A stretch of 32,389 nucleotides of DNA from Deltaproteobacteria bacterium (GCA_015492245.1 WGFM01000030.1:1-32389); one strand, 5' to 3'; counted from the first letter of the stretch, positions 22,994-31,916 are shown. The notes: generated by a model from the sequence alone, not told the origin. Made by a program: numbers and translations.

Positions 22994-23287
22994 CTATTCT
23001 TGAGCTTGTTTGCCTGTGTTTACAAAGTCCTTGAGTATCTGACTCGGCTTGAAGGTCATAACCCTTCTTTCCTCTATGATTATCTCTTCGCCTGTCTGAG
23101 GGTTACGCCCCTTTCTTGCCCTCTTCTCTCTTACCACAAAGTTTCCAAACCCCGATATTTTCACCTTCTCTCCCCTCTCAAGGGCACTCTTTATGGTCTC
23201 GAATATCTCGTCAACCACCTCTGCTATATCCTTCTTGGAGGAACCTATCTTTTCAAACACAGCTTCCACAAGATCTGCCTTTGTCAT
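22994..23287 (-). CDS. ihfA: Integration host factor alpha / HU-family DNA-bending protein
   Basis: A 97-residue protein of the HU/IHF family. MTKADLVEAVFEKIG, KISGFGNFVVREKRARKGRNPQTGEE and VMTFKPSQILKD are typical of the alpha subunit, including the arm RNPQTGE that intercalates DNA. Location directly after pheT is the classic position of ihfA. AGGAGGTG precedes the ATG. IHF is also the usual architectural partner of sigma-54 promoters such as the one at 15672, although that link is inference. Confidence 0.92.
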   Translation of the reverse strand: MTKADLVEAVFEKIGSSKKDIAEVVDEIFETIKSALERGEKVKISGFGNFVVREKRARKGRNPQTGEEIIIEERRVMTFKPSQILKDFVNTGKQAQE

Positions 23288-23305
23288 CTATTCACCTCCT
23301 GTGGT

Positions 23306-25699
23306 TTAGATGCGTAGTGTTGCATTGAACCTTTTCTCGAGTTCCTTTGAAACCCTTGAGTGTATCTCCTCAACCTCCTGGAATGTAAGGGTTCTGTCGA
23401 GAGCCCTGTAGGTAATCCTTATGGCAAGGCTCCTCTTAGCTTCAGGGATGCCTTTCCCATAGTATACATCAAATAATTCAACCTTTTCAATAAGTTTTGT
23501 ATCCATATTATAGACCGCATCCCTTATTTCTGCAAAGGGTATATCCTCATCCACGATGAATGCCACATCCCGTACGGACTCTGGAAACCTTGGCAGCTGC
23601 CTGAAGGATGGATATTTCTCCATACTGATAACAAGCCCATGAAGTTCCAGCTCGAACCCATAGACAGGGTCCTTGAGGTTGAAGCTTTCCTGCACATCGG
23701 GGTGTATCTCTCCTATCGTGCCAACCTCTGTATCCCCTATCTTTATGGTGGCACTCTTTCCCGGGTGAAAGATCTTTGAAGAACTTTCCCTTTCGAACAC
23801 GGCCTTTTCTTTAAGCCTCAGTGAGCGGAGGAGGTTCTCCACCACTCCTTTTGCATCGTAGAAGTCCACCCCATCCTTTGGCTGGCACCATCCGGCAGGC
23901 ATTCTGGCACCATACATAACGGCGGCCACCTTCCATCTTTCATCCGGAAGTCCGCTATCACGGGGTATAAAGACCGGCCTGCACTCAAAGAGCCTCAAGT
24001 CCACATTCTTGTGCATAAGGTTTGTGTGTATGTTCTCAAGGAGCGAGGGCAGTAGCATATCCCTCATGACAACCTGTTCTTCTGTAAGTGGGTTCATTAT
24101 GAAGACCCCTGGTCTGGTCTGGTTGCCACAGAGCTCGAAACTCTGCCGCGAAATGAAACTATAGTTTATGACCTCTGTAAAACCCTGGCCTGTAAGTATG
24201 GATGCTATGTCTCTTCTTGTAACAAAGAACGGCGATGGCCTGCGGCTCCTTATGGTAGAGACAGGCATGGCCAGTGGTATGGATTCGTAGCCCTTGAGCC
24301 TTGCTATCTCTTCTATGAGGTCGGCATCGCACCTTACATCCTGCCTGAAAGACGGGGGGACGACCTCAAGGGCGTCATCGGCCTCTTCCACCCTCATTGC
24401 GAGGGCATCGAGTATCTCCCCTATCTCCTCTTTTTTTACCTCCATACCCAGGCTTCCTGCCACTGTCTCTGGCCTGAGCTTTATGGACGGGGGTACAAAC
24501 CTTTCCTGGTATACATCCACAGAGCCCCTTGCCACCCTGCCACCTGTAAGCTCGGAGACAAGGGCTGCCACCCTGTCAAGGGCACTTCCCACACCTTCTA
24601 TGTCCACCCCCCTTTCGAACCTGTAGGACGAGTCTGTAGAGAGGCCGAGCCGTCTGGATGTTCTTCTCACAGATGCGGGCTCGAACCAGGCACTTTCAAG
24701 CACCACCGTTGTGGTCTTCTCTGTAACCTCTGAAGGCTTACCACCCATAACGCCTGCAATGGCCTGGGGGCTTTCCGAGTCTGCTATAAGGAGCATCTCA
24801 CTGTCGAGTGTTCTCTCCTTGCCGTCTATGGTCCTTATGGTCTCACCCTCTTCTGCCCTTCTTATAACAAGGGTTCTGCCCATGAGTTTTTCAAGGTCGA
24901 ACCCATGAAGGGGCTGGCCCATCTCGACCATCACATAGTTGGTTGCATCCACCACATTGTTCACAGGCCTTATTCCACAGAGCTCAAGCCTTCTTTTGAG
25001 CCACACAGGGGATTCCGCAACATTTACCCCTTCCACAACCCTTGCCGCATATCTTCTGCACAGGGTGGGTTCTCTGAGATCAACCGTTATGCAGTCTTTA
25101 ACATCCTTTGCCTTCTCATTTATGCTTATTGGTCTGTCCTTGAAGGGTCTGCCGGTTATTGCCCCTATCTCTCTTGCAAGCCCCACGATACTCAGACAAT
25201 CTGCCCTGTTGGGTGTTATGGCGACATGGAGCACATAGTCATCAAGCCCCAGGAGCTCTGCCACATCACATCCCACCCGGGTGTCAGGTGGCAGTATCAT
25301 TATACCCCTGGATTTCTGTGTGAGTCCCAGTTCTTCCTCTGAACAGAGCATACCCTCTGATATAACCCCTCTTATCTTTGCCTTGCTTATGGCCACACCA
25401 GAGGGAAGCCTTGCCCCTGGCAGTGCAAGGGCCACCCTGTCTCCCTCTTTCATGTTGCCTGCACCACACACTATGGAATATTCTCCACCGGTGGTCCTTA
25501 CCTTGCAGAGCCTGAGCCTGTCTGCATTGGGGTGTTTCTCTATCTTGAGTATCTCTGCCGTTACCACTCCTTTTACAGATGGCTCTGCCTTTCTGCACTC
25601 TTCCACCTCGAGCCCTGTCATGGTGAGTCTTTCTGACAGCTCCCTGGGGCTTGTCTCTATATCTACAAATTCTTTCAACCAGTTGAGGCTATATAGCAT
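23306..25699 (-). CDS. pheT: Phenylalanyl-tRNA synthetase beta subunit
   Basis: A 797-residue PheRS beta chain. Domains in order are an N-terminal LNWLKEFVD start, an EMAP-II-like tRNA-binding domain (about 38-150, with VVTAEILKIEKHPNADRLRLC), B3/B4 editing (about 205-380), B5 (about 395-465), a catalytic-like core and a C-terminal FDX-ACB domain (about 700-797, YPSFRQLPRFPESVRDVAFIV). The start at ATG 25699 fits the family; GTG 25705 is two codons earlier. It is translated right after pheS, whose stop is at 25706. Confidence 0.96.
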   Translation of the reverse strand: MLYSLNWLKEFVDIETSPRELSERLTMTGLEVEECRKAEPSVKGVVTAEILKIEKHPNADRLRLCKVRTTGGEYSIVCGAGNMKEGDRVALALPGARLPSGVAISKAKIRGVISEGMLCSEEELGLTQKSRGIMILPPDTRVGCDVAELLGLDDYVLHVAITPNRADCLSIVGLAREIGAITGRPFKDRPISINEKAKDVKDCITVDLREPTLCRRYAARVVEGVNVAESPVWLKRRLELCGIRPVNNVVDATNYVMVEMGQPLHGFDLEKLMGRTLVIRRAEEGETIRTIDGKERTLDSEMLLIADSESPQAIAGVMGGKPSEVTEKTTTVVLESAWFEPASVRRTSRRLGLSTDSSYRFERGVDIEGVGSALDRVAALVSELTGGRVARGSVDVYQERFVPPSIKLRPETVAGSLGMEVKKEEIGEILDALAMRVEEADDALEVVPPSFRQDVRCDADLIEEIARLKGYESIPLAMPVSTIRSRRPSPFFVTRRDIASILTGQGFTEVINYSFISRQSFELCGNQTRPGVFIMNPLTEEQVVMRDMLLPSLLENIHTNLMHKNVDLRLFECRPVFIPRDSGLPDERWKVAAVMYGARMPAGWCQPKDGVDFYDAKGVVENLLRSLRLKEKAVFERESSSKIFHPGKSATIKIGDTEVGTIGEIHPDVQESFNLKDPVYGFELELHGLVISMEKYPSFRQLPRFPESVRDVAFIVDEDIPFAEIRDAVYNMDTKLIEKVELFDVYYGKGIPEAKRSLAIRITYRALDRTLTFQEVEEIHSRVSKELEKRFNATLRI

Positions 25700-25705
25700 G
25701 GCCAC

Positions 25706-26725
25706 CTAAAATTGACTCAAGAATCTTATATCGTTCTCAAAAAACAACCTTATATCATCTATACCGTAGAGGAGCATGGTTATCCTCTCTATACCCAGGC
25801 CGAAGGCAAACCCTGTGAACTCTTCCGGGTCGTAGCGTACTGCCCTGAAGACCTCGGGGTGTATCATGCCACAGCCAAGTATTTCGAGCCAGCCGCTTTC
25901 TTTGCAGACCCTGCACCCTCTGCCTCCACACATGACACACTCTATGTCCACCTCTGCACTGGGCTCTGTAAAGGGAAAGAAACTCGGCCTGAACCTTATC
26001 CCTGTTTTTTCACCAAAGAGGTTTCTGAGGAAATATGTGAGCACCCCTTTGAGGTCTGCAAAGGAGACGGCTTTGTCCACCATGAAGCCCTCGACCTGAT
26101 GGAACATTGGTGTGTGTGTAAGGTCGGAGTCTCTCCTATAGACGGCCCCTGGGGCTATAACCCTGAGTGGTGGGCTCTGCTTTTCCATGACCCTTATCTG
26201 CACGGGAGAGGTATGGGTGCGAAGGAGTATCTCCTTATCTATGTAGAATGTATCCTGCATGTCTCTTGCAGGATGCTCTGGTGGTATGTTAAGGGCTGTG
26301 AAGTTGTAGTGGTCCAGCTCCACCTCTGGCCCTTCTGCTATCTCGAACCCGAGGGAGAGGAATATATCCTCTACCTCGCTGAGCACATGAGTTATGGGAT
26401 GCAGAGTGCCCCTGGGGAGCCTTCTGCCAGGAAGTGTAACATCGATACGCTCCTTCTTGAGCCTTTCTTCTCTTGCCCTCTGGTGATACTCTGAAAGGAG
26501 TGCGTCTATCTTCTCTTCTATCTCTTTTTTTACCCTGTTTATTGCCTCCCCTGCTGAGCGTCTTTCAGATGGGGGAAGCTTTGAGAGCTCTTTTATGAGT
26601 GAGGCCAGTGGCCCCTTTCTTCCGAAGTATCTTTTCTTTATCCCTAAGAGTTCGGATTCCTTTGCAACCCCTTTCAGCTCACCGAGAAGCTCGTCTCTGA
26701 GTTTTTCCAGTCTTTCCTTCATCAT
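25706..26725 (-). CDS. pheS: Phenylalanyl-tRNA synthetase alpha subunit
   Basis: A 339-residue class II synthetase alpha chain. The N-terminal coiled coil binds tRNA. Motif 2, in the region ISPVY-like [19 protein letters not shown], and motif 3 in [20 protein letters not shown] are evident, with [12 protein letters not shown] between. The conserved [14 protein letters not shown] is intact. ATG 26725 overlaps the rplT stop in ATGA, so translation is coupled. PheS and PheT form the alpha2-beta2 enzyme. Confidence 0.97.
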   Translation of the reverse strand: MMKERLEKLRDELLGELKGVAKESELLGIKKRYFGRKGPLASLIKELSKLPPSERRSAGEAINRVKKEIEEKIDALLSEYHQRAREERLKKERIDVTLPGRRLPRGTLHPITHVLSEVEDIFLSLGFEIAEGPEVELDHYNFTALNIPPEHPARDMQDTFYIDKEILLRTHTSPVQIRVMEKQSPPLRVIAPGAVYRRDSDLTHTPMFHQVEGFMVDKAVSFADLKGVLTYFLRNLFGEKTGIRFRPSFFPFTEPSAEVDIECVMCGGRGCRVCKESGWLEILGCGMIHPEVFRAVRYDPEEFTGFAFGLGIERITMLLYGIDDIRLFFENDIRFLSQF

Positions 26726-27078
26726 GAAAGCGAGGCTTTGGCGATAGATGTTATCTGTGAAAAGCCATCGGGGTCATTCACGGCCATATGGGCGAGCATC
26801 TTTCTGTTTATCCTGACCCCTGCCTTTGTCAGCCCATCCATGAGCCTGCTATAGGTGAGCCCGTTGAGTCTTGCCCCTGCATTTATGCGTGCTATCCAGA
26901 GCCTTCTCATATCACGCTTTTTCCTCTTGCGGTGTGCATAGGCATAGCACCAGCCTCTCTCAACCGCCTCTGTGGCTGTCCGATATAGCCGCCTTCTTGC
27001 GCCCACATAGCCCTTTGCAGACTTGAGCACCTTTCTCCTCTTCTTCTTTGCATGCACACTTCTTTTTACCCTTGGCAT
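26722..27078 (-). CDS. rplT: Ribosomal protein bL20
   Basis: A 118-residue basic protein starting [18 protein letters not shown], with the family blocks [35 protein letters not shown] and [10 protein letters not shown]. It binds 23S rRNA early in 50S assembly. It lies in the conserved infC-rpmI-rplT order. Confidence 0.98.
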   Translation of the reverse strand: MPRVKRSVHAKKKRRKVLKSAKGYVGARRRLYRTATEAVERGWCYAYAHRKRKKRDMRRLWIARINAGARLNGLTYSRLMDGLTKAGVRINRKMLAHMAVNDPDGFSQITSIAKASLS

Positions 27079-27119
27079 AGGCCCTTACATCTCCTTTCTA
27101 AAAGGGTTTTGCATTTTTT

Positions 27120-27317
27120 CTAACCATAGGGCAGAAGTCTCTTTATAGCCCTGTCATCCGGGGCTGCCACAACTGCCGGTGAGGCGAGCCTGCGTTTTCT
27201 CCTGGCAGCCTTCTTTGTCAATATGTGGCGAAGTCCTGACCTCCTGCGCCTGACCTTGCCCTTTGCTGTAAAAGAGAATCTCTTTGCCACACCTTTATTT
27301 GTCTTGAGTTTCGGCAT
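27120..27317 (-). CDS. rpmI: Ribosomal protein bL35
   Basis: A 65-residue basic protein, MPKLKTNKGVAKRFSFTAKGK, with RHILTKKAARRKRRL, of the normal bL35 length. It sits between infC and rplT as in most bacteria. Confidence 0.97.
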   Translation of the reverse strand: MPKLKTNKGVAKRFSFTAKGKVRRRRSGLRHILTKKAARRKRRLASPAVVAAPDDRAIKRLLPYG

Positions 27318-27345
27318 AACCTCGGTCTCCCCCTGTTTTGTTGAT

Positions 27346-27852
27346 CTATCCTTTAGCTGGATGCGGTGCGATGAGCATGCTCATGTTTCTGCCCTCAAGT
27401 TTAGGCTCCTGCTCCACCACACCGTAGTCCTTTATCTCTTCGGTAACACGCTTGAGCATCTCCACGCCCAGCTCGGGGTGGGTGATTTCTCTGCCCCTGA
27501 AGAATATGCCAACCTTCACCTTGTTTCCATGCTCGAGAAATCTCTTTATATTGCGCAGCTTGAACTGAAGGTCGTGCTCCTCTGTCTTGGGGCTGAGTTT
27601 CACTTCTTTTACATGTATTATGCTCTGTTTCTTCTTTGCCTCGTGTGCCTTCTTTCGCATCATGTACTTGTATTTGCCATAGTCCATGAGCTTGCACACC
27701 GGAGGCTCAGCAGTTGGAGATACCTCTACGAGGTCAAGCCCTGCATCCTCTGCCATCCGCAGGGCCTCGCTTACAGAGAGTATGCCCACCTGTTTTCCCT
27801 TCTCATCGATAAGACGCACCTTTGGTGCCCTTATCATGCGATTAACCCTCAA
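27346..27852 (-). CDS. infC: Translation initiation factor IF-3
   Basis: A full IF-3, about 168 residues from TTG 27852. The N-domain shows APKVRLIDEKGKQVGI and DLVEVSP...PPVCKLMDYGKYKY. The C-domain shows KEVKLSPKTEEHDLQFK and GIFFRGREITHPELG. The first ATG (27837) falls inside the conserved RVNxxIRAP block, so the true start is upstream. TTG 27852 has no ribosome site. An in-frame ACG at 27864 stands four bases after GGAGG. infC in E. coli uses a rare AUU start for autoregulation, and something similar is likely here. Confidence 0.93.
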   Translation of the reverse strand: MRVNRMIRAPKVRLIDEKGKQVGILSVSEALRMAEDAGLDLVEVSPTAEPPVCKLMDYGKYKYMMRKKAHEAKKKQSIIHVKEVKLSPKTEEHDLQFKLRNIKRFLEHGNKVKVGIFFRGREITHPELGVEMLKRVTEEIKDYGVVEQEPKLEGRNMSMLIAPHPAKG

Positions 27853-27881
27853 CTGGCCAGTCGTTCTTCCTCCAGGTTTTG

Positions 27882-29816
27882 CTATAAGTCGCCACCTCCT
27901 TCTAATGGTCTATTCTGCTCTTCTATGTGGCGGATAAATTCCTCCACCCTCATGCTTCCAAGCTCCCCTTCTTCTCTTGAGCGAGGTGAGATAAGCCCGC
28001 TCCTTTCCTCCTTATCTCCTGTTACAACCATGAAGGGGACTCTGCGAAGCCTTGCCTCCCTTATCTTGAACCCCAGGGTCTCGTTTCTTTTATCAATTTC
28101 TACCCTTATACCCCTCTCAACAAGCCTCCTGTAGACACCCTCTGCATACCCTGTATTTCTCTCTGTAACAGAGAGCACCACCACCTGCACAGGGGCGAGC
28201 CACAGGGGGAAGGCCCCGGCGTAGTGTTCCACAAGACAGCCAAAAAACCTCTCTACCGAGCCCATCAGCGCCCTGTGTATCATTATGGGCTGTGTGGGCA
28301 CACCCTCTTCGTTTCTGTAGCTTATATTAAATCTCTTCGGCAGGTTGAAGTCAACCTGTATGGTTGAACACTGCCATAATCTTCCAAGGCTGTCCTTTAT
28401 CTTTATATCCACCTTTGGCCCGTAGAACACACCCTCGCCAGGGTCTACACTATAAGAGAGCCCCTCACACTCCAGGGCAAGCCTCAGAGAGGTCTCTGCC
28501 CTCTGCCAGTCCTCAAGGGTGCCAGCGTACCTTTCAGGCCTTGTGCTCAGATAAATATCATATTCATTAAACCCAAAACTCTTGAGAATGTAAAGGGTAA
28601 ACTTGAGAATATTCCTTATTTCTTCCTCAAGCTGGTCGGGCCTCAAGTATATATGGGCGTCATCCTGTGTGAAACCCCTTACCCTCAACAGCCCATGCAA
28701 CACCCCGCTTCTCTCGTATCTATAGACTGTGCCCAGTTCCGCATACCTTATGGGAAGATCCCTGTAGCTCCTTATCTCGCCATTGTATATCTGTATATGG
28801 AATGGGCAGTTCATGGGCTTGAGTATATATTCCTGGCCTTCCACATCCATGGGGCTGAAGATGTTCTCCCTGTAGAAGTCCCAGTGCCCGCTTGTCTTCC
28901 ACAGGTCTATCTTTGCGATATGTGGGGTGTATATGAGTCTGTATCCCTGTCTTATGTGCTCCTTCTTCCAGAACTCCTCTACTATGTGCCTTACCATCGC
29001 ACCATGGGGATGCCACAGGATGAGCCCTGGGCCCACATCCTCGCTTATGGAAAAGAGCCCGAGCTCTCTGCCAAGCCTTCGGTGGTCTCTCTTTTTTGCC
29101 TCCTCAAGCCTCTTAAGGTAGGCATCGAGCTCCTCGCCTGTTGGGAAGGCCGTGCCGTATATGCGCTGTAGCATGGGGTTTCGCTCATCCCCTCGCCAGT
29201 AGGCCCCTGCAGTTGAGATGAGCTTGAAGGCCCTTATCTTCCCTGTGGATGGCACATGGGGGCCTCTGCAGAGGTCCACAAAGTCTTTCTGCCTGTATAT
29301 GCTCACCCTGTCTTCTTCCATCTCCTCTATAAGCTCGACCTTGTAGTCCTCCCCAAGCTTTCTGAAGAGCTCAAGGGCCTCTGCCTTTGAGAGTTCCTCC
29401 CTCTCGAAAGGGATATTCTTCTTTACAAGCTCTTTCATCTTTCTTTCTATCTTCTTGAGGTCTTCGGGTGTAAAGGGTCTTTCCACATGGAAGTCGTAAT
29501 AGAAGCCATCCTCTATGGTTGGGCCTATGGCAAGCCTTGCCCCAGGAAAGAGCTCCTTTACTGCCTGTGCCATAAGGTGTGCCGCAGAGTGGCGGTATAT
29601 ATCGAGCCCTTCCGGGCTATCGAGAGTTACGAACCCTACCCTGTGGGTGGCATCTCCATCTGAGAGTGTGGTTGAAAGGTCTACCACCCTGCCATCGAGC
29701 CTTGCAGCCACCGTGTTTTTGAAGAGCCTTTTGTCCTTATCCTTAAGGACCTCTGCAAGGCTTACCCCATCCGGGTATTCTCTTGTGCTTTCGTCCTCGA
29801 ACCTTAGCTTTACCAT
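27882..29816 (-). CDS. thrS: Threonyl-tRNA synthetase
   Basis: A 644-residue class II synthetase. An N-terminal TGS domain (1-62) is followed by an editing domain with HSAAHLMAQAVKELFPGARLAIGP. The catalytic core has the zinc ligand region LKPMNCPFHIQIY, TVYRYERSGVLHGLLRVRGFTQDDAH and motif 3 IMIHRALMGSVERFFGCL. The C-terminal anticodon-binding domain starts near 545. I chose ATG 29816 because the TGS domain begins there; an upstream in-frame Met would add 22 residues atypical for the family. I see no T-box in the leader. infC begins within about 20-30 bp of its stop. Confidence 0.96.
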   Translation of the reverse strand: MVKLRFEDESTREYPDGVSLAEVLKDKDKRLFKNTVAARLDGRVVDLSTTLSDGDATHRVGFVTLDSPEGLDIYRHSAAHLMAQAVKELFPGARLAIGPTIEDGFYYDFHVERPFTPEDLKKIERKMKELVKKNIPFEREELSKAEALELFRKLGEDYKVELIEEMEEDRVSIYRQKDFVDLCRGPHVPSTGKIRAFKLISTAGAYWRGDERNPMLQRIYGTAFPTGEELDAYLKRLEEAKKRDHRRLGRELGLFSISEDVGPGLILWHPHGAMVRHIVEEFWKKEHIRQGYRLIYTPHIAKIDLWKTSGHWDFYRENIFSPMDVEGQEYILKPMNCPFHIQIYNGEIRSYRDLPIRYAELGTVYRYERSGVLHGLLRVRGFTQDDAHIYLRPDQLEEEIRNILKFTLYILKSFGFNEYDIYLSTRPERYAGTLEDWQRAETSLRLALECEGLSYSVDPGEGVFYGPKVDIKIKDSLGRLWQCSTIQVDFNLPKRFNISYRNEEGVPTQPIMIHRALMGSVERFFGCLVEHYAGAFPLWLAPVQVVVLSVTERNTGYAEGVYRRLVERGIRVEIDKRNETLGFKIREARLRRVPFMVVTGDKEERSGLISPRSREEGELGSMRVEEFIRHIEEQNRPLEGGGDL

Positions 29817-29906
29817 AGATAAGGGCCTCAAAATGCAATAAAAGGCGTCAACCTTCTCCCCTTGATAAGGTAAGGATGACACCTTCAGTGTTTATCCCCT
29901 GAGGGA

Positions 29907-29981
29907 TGGTAGGCACGGGCGGTTTCGAACCGCCGACCTCTACCGTGTCAAGGTAGCGCTCTACCCCTGAGCTACGTGCCT
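29907..29981 (-). tRNA. tRNA-Val (anticodon GAC)
   Basis: A 75-base cloverleaf with encoded CCA. The acceptor AGGCACG pairs with CGTGCCT. The anticodon stem CTACC/GGTAG encloses TTGACAC, giving anticodon GAC. The T arm has GGTTCGAAACC. Confidence 0.96.
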
Positions 29982-30041
29982 CCAGCAGAGTATATTCGGG
30001 GCAATATACTACACCCCGAGGTCATCCAAAATTAACACCTA

Positions 30042-30069
30042 ATTTTATCACAAATGCCTTTTGTGTCAA
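30042..30069 (-). promoter_or_regulatory. Promoter of tRNA-Val and probably the thrS operon
   Basis: On the minus strand TTGACA (30069-30064), a 16-base spacer and TAAAAT (30047-30042), about 60 bp before the tRNA. No clear terminator separates the tRNA from thrS. Confidence 0.65.
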
Positions 30070-30172
30070 GGGTTTTGATGGGGGGTGGCGGAGGTTTCCG
30101 ACACCTGCCCGCGGTGAAGGGGGTTGGTGGATGGGGTGAGATGTTCGCAGGGTGTGCAGGGGGAAACTTTTG

Positions 30173-30210
30173 TTGACATCAGGCGCCTGAGCGCTTATAC
30201 TATTGGTATA
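30173..30210 (+). promoter_or_regulatory. Promoter with embedded palindromes for the toxin-antitoxin pair
   Basis: TTGACA (30173-30178), a 17-base spacer and TATACT (30196-30201). The spacer starts with the perfect palindrome TCAGGCGCCTGA (30179-30190). A second inverted repeat, TATAC-TATTG-GTATA (30196-30210), covers the -10. Both are good operator sites for the ribbon-helix-helix antitoxin. Confidence 0.8.
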
Positions 30211-30227
30211 CAGGAGGTGAAAAAAAT

Positions 30228-30467
30228 ATGGGCACAGCCACAGTGCGTATACCAGAGGAAAAAAGGGATATACTCAAGATAATTGCCAGTATAGAGAAGA
30301 AGGAGATAAAGGAAATCCTCACCGAGCTTATAGACGAATACATAGAAAGGCACAGGGAAACCCTCGAGCTTATATCCAGACCAGAGTGGGTGGATGCCAT
30401 AAAAAGAGGCAAGGAGGAGGTAAGAAAAGGCATCAAGGGAAAGACCCTCGATGAGCTGGAAGATTGA
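30228..30467 (+). CDS. Ribbon-helix-helix antitoxin
   Basis: A 79-residue protein. The N-terminus TATVRIPEEKRDILKIIA, followed by EIKEILTELIDEYIER, has the strand-helix-helix pattern of RHH DNA-binding antitoxins. The C-terminal part, rich in Lys and Glu, would wrap the toxin. AGGAGGTGA stands before the ATG. The end overlaps the toxin gene by 17 bp. It should repress its own promoter through the palindromes upstream. Confidence 0.88.
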   Translation: MGTATVRIPEEKRDILKIIASIEKKEIKEILTELIDEYIERHRETLELISRPEWVDAIKRGKEEVRKGIKGKTLDELED

Positions 30468-30717
30468 GGTAAAACCCACCGCAGAAAAACAATATAAAAG
30501 GCCTGGCGAATCAACCCGTCGTAGAACAAAAGATGCCTTAAGAGAGCTCGAATCCTCAAAAGATCCCTTCACCCACAGAGATGCAAGACCCCTTACAGGT
30601 GAGCTTAAAGGAGACTACCGCCTGCGCGTTGGTAAGTGGAGGATTCTCTTTACCCCAGATCGTAAAAAGAAGATACTACATGTATACGCCATACTTCCCC
30701 GCGGGGATGCATGTTGA
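30451..30717 (+). CDS. RelE/ParE-family toxin
   Basis: An 88-residue basic protein of the RelE/ParE superfamily. The N-terminus MSWKIEVKPTAEKQYKR and the core LTGELKGDYRLRVGKWRILFTPD, followed by LHVYAILPRGDAC, match RelE-type mRNA interferases, including the Arg-rich strands that bind ribosomal A-site mRNA. It starts inside the antitoxin gene, giving tight coupling. Confidence 0.9.
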   Translation: MSWKIEVKPTAEKQYKRPGESTRRRTKDALRELESSKDPFTHRDARPLTGELKGDYRLRVGKWRILFTPDRKKKILHVYAILPRGDAC

Positions 30718-30861
30718 AAGAGTGGTGCATATTTTAGTGGAGATTTCGGAGCCTTGAGGGCTCTTACCCCCTCAGAGCCTGGTACTTTCTTTGCCATTCG
30801 ATAGACTCTATCTATCTTCCTTATAGCCCCTGTTCTTCCATGGTCTTTCTTTTTGGCAAGA
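30718..30861. other. Short convergent gap between toxin and methyltransferase
   Basis: No gene or clear terminator. A small GAGCC...GGCTC hairpin near 30750-30765 has no T tract. A minus-strand frame runs through here into the toxin gene but has no start signal near it. Confidence 0.4.
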
Positions 30862-31659
30862 TTACAATACCCCGGCGAACAGTCTTTCTTCGTTGATCCT
30901 CGCCTCCTTGATCAACCTCTCCATTGCGAGCTTACAATAACCTTTATCAATCTCTATGCCTATGCCAATTCTATTGAGTTTGTAGGAGGCAACAAGGGTG
31001 GTGCCACTTCCCATGAATGGGTCCAGCACCATATCTCCCACGAAGGAAAAGAGCTTGATACACCTTTTTGGAAGCTCTATGGGGAAAGGTGCGGGATGGC
31101 CTGTCTTCTTTTTGCTTTCTCCAGAGAAGGTCCAGAGCCCGTTTGTCCACTCCATGAATTCTTCCCGTGTTATATCGGACTTCTTGCTACCGCTTGTTTT
31201 CTTCCACCTCTTCTTATAAAGGACAAGGACCAGCTCGACAGGGGCTATCACATATGGAGCAGAGGCACTCATCCATGAACCCCAGGCGGTCCTTCTCGAG
31301 ATATTCCCTTCGTTCCAGATGATGGTAGAGTGGTACTTGAAGCCTATCTCTTTAGCGATAGCTGTAAGATCTGCCCCTACGCTCTGCTGCCCCCCCTTGT
31401 TTTTATCAAGTGGAATGTTCAGGCAGAACCTTCCATCGTCCTTTAGCCATTCGTAACACCTTGTAAGCCACTTTCTGCTAAATTCCAGATAATCCCTGTA
31501 GGAGAGCTTATCATCGTGTGAATTGTATTTTATGTCAACATTGTAGGGGGGAGATGTTACCACAAGGTCTATACTTCCAGGCTCAACCTCTTTTGTCTTG
31601 AGGACGTCCTCATTTATTATCTTAAGCCATCTGTTTTTAAAGAATGTCTGGGAGGACAT
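30862..31659 (-). CDS. Solitary beta-class DNA methyltransferase (probable N4-cytosine)
   Basis: A 265-residue amino-methyltransferase. Motif IV TSPPYN (35-40) comes first and the AdoMet motif I DPFMGSGTT (213-221) near the end, the order of the beta class. The SPPY form is frequent in N4-cytosine enzymes, although some N6-adenine enzymes also have it. HPAPFPIELPKRCIKLFS is the usual block before motif I. The middle (100-190) is the target-recognition region. No endonuclease gene lies on either side within the window, so it may be an orphan regulator of DNA methylation or half of a lost restriction system. An extended -10 promoter lies just upstream. Confidence 0.9.
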   Translation of the reverse strand: MSSQTFFKNRWLKIINEDVLKTKEVEPGSIDLVVTSPPYNVDIKYNSHDDKLSYRDYLEFSRKWLTRCYEWLKDDGRFCLNIPLDKNKGGQQSVGADLTAIAKEIGFKYHSTIIWNEGNISRRTAWGSWMSASAPYVIAPVELVLVLYKKRWKKTSGSKKSDITREEFMEWTNGLWTFSGESKKKTGHPAPFPIELPKRCIKLFSFVGDMVLDPFMGSGTTLVASYKLNRIGIGIEIDKGYCKLAMERLIKEARINEERLFAGVL

Positions 31660-31688
31660 CTTTCATACCCCTTTGAGATTTGGATAAT

Positions 31689-31697
31689 ATTATAACA
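31689..31697 (-). promoter_or_regulatory. Extended -10 promoter of the methyltransferase gene
   Basis: On the minus strand TGTTATAAT (31697-31689) is a perfect extended -10 (TGnTATAAT), about 30 bases before the ATG. The -35 is poor, as is common with extended -10 promoters. Confidence 0.6.
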
Positions 31698-31841
31698 GAC
31701 TCGAGCATGTCATAAAAGCTCTTATCTGTGAACCACGGCTATCTATCTCCTCTTTCTGCCCATAGGTTCGATGACATACCTCGCCCATCCAACAGGCACA
31801 GGACAGGGCTTGACAGCCTTCCTCCTTCACCCCATGGAAAT

Positions 31842-31880
31842 AAAAAAAAGGGTGGCCACCTGTGATGGTTGCAGCCACCC
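31842..31880 (-). terminator. Rho-independent terminator of the exported TPR gene
   Basis: On the minus strand GGGTGGC (31880-31874) pairs with GCCACCC (31856-31850) and is followed by eight T (31849-31842). It stands about 35 bp after the stop of the TPR gene. Confidence 0.85.
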
Positions 31881-31916
31881 CTTTATTGTGTGGTGTGGAA
31901 GAGATTCTTACAGGGC

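Noticed and set aside
29817-29906. T-box or other aminoacyl-tRNA-responsive leader before thrS
   Set aside because: The space is under 100 bp, is occupied upstream by tRNA-Val, and shows no T-box sequence or antiterminator.
30615-30860. Minus-strand frame after the methyltransferase, considered as a restriction endonuclease start
   Set aside because: It has no start codon with a ribosome site near the methyltransferase stop, runs antisense through the toxin gene and shows no nuclease motif.
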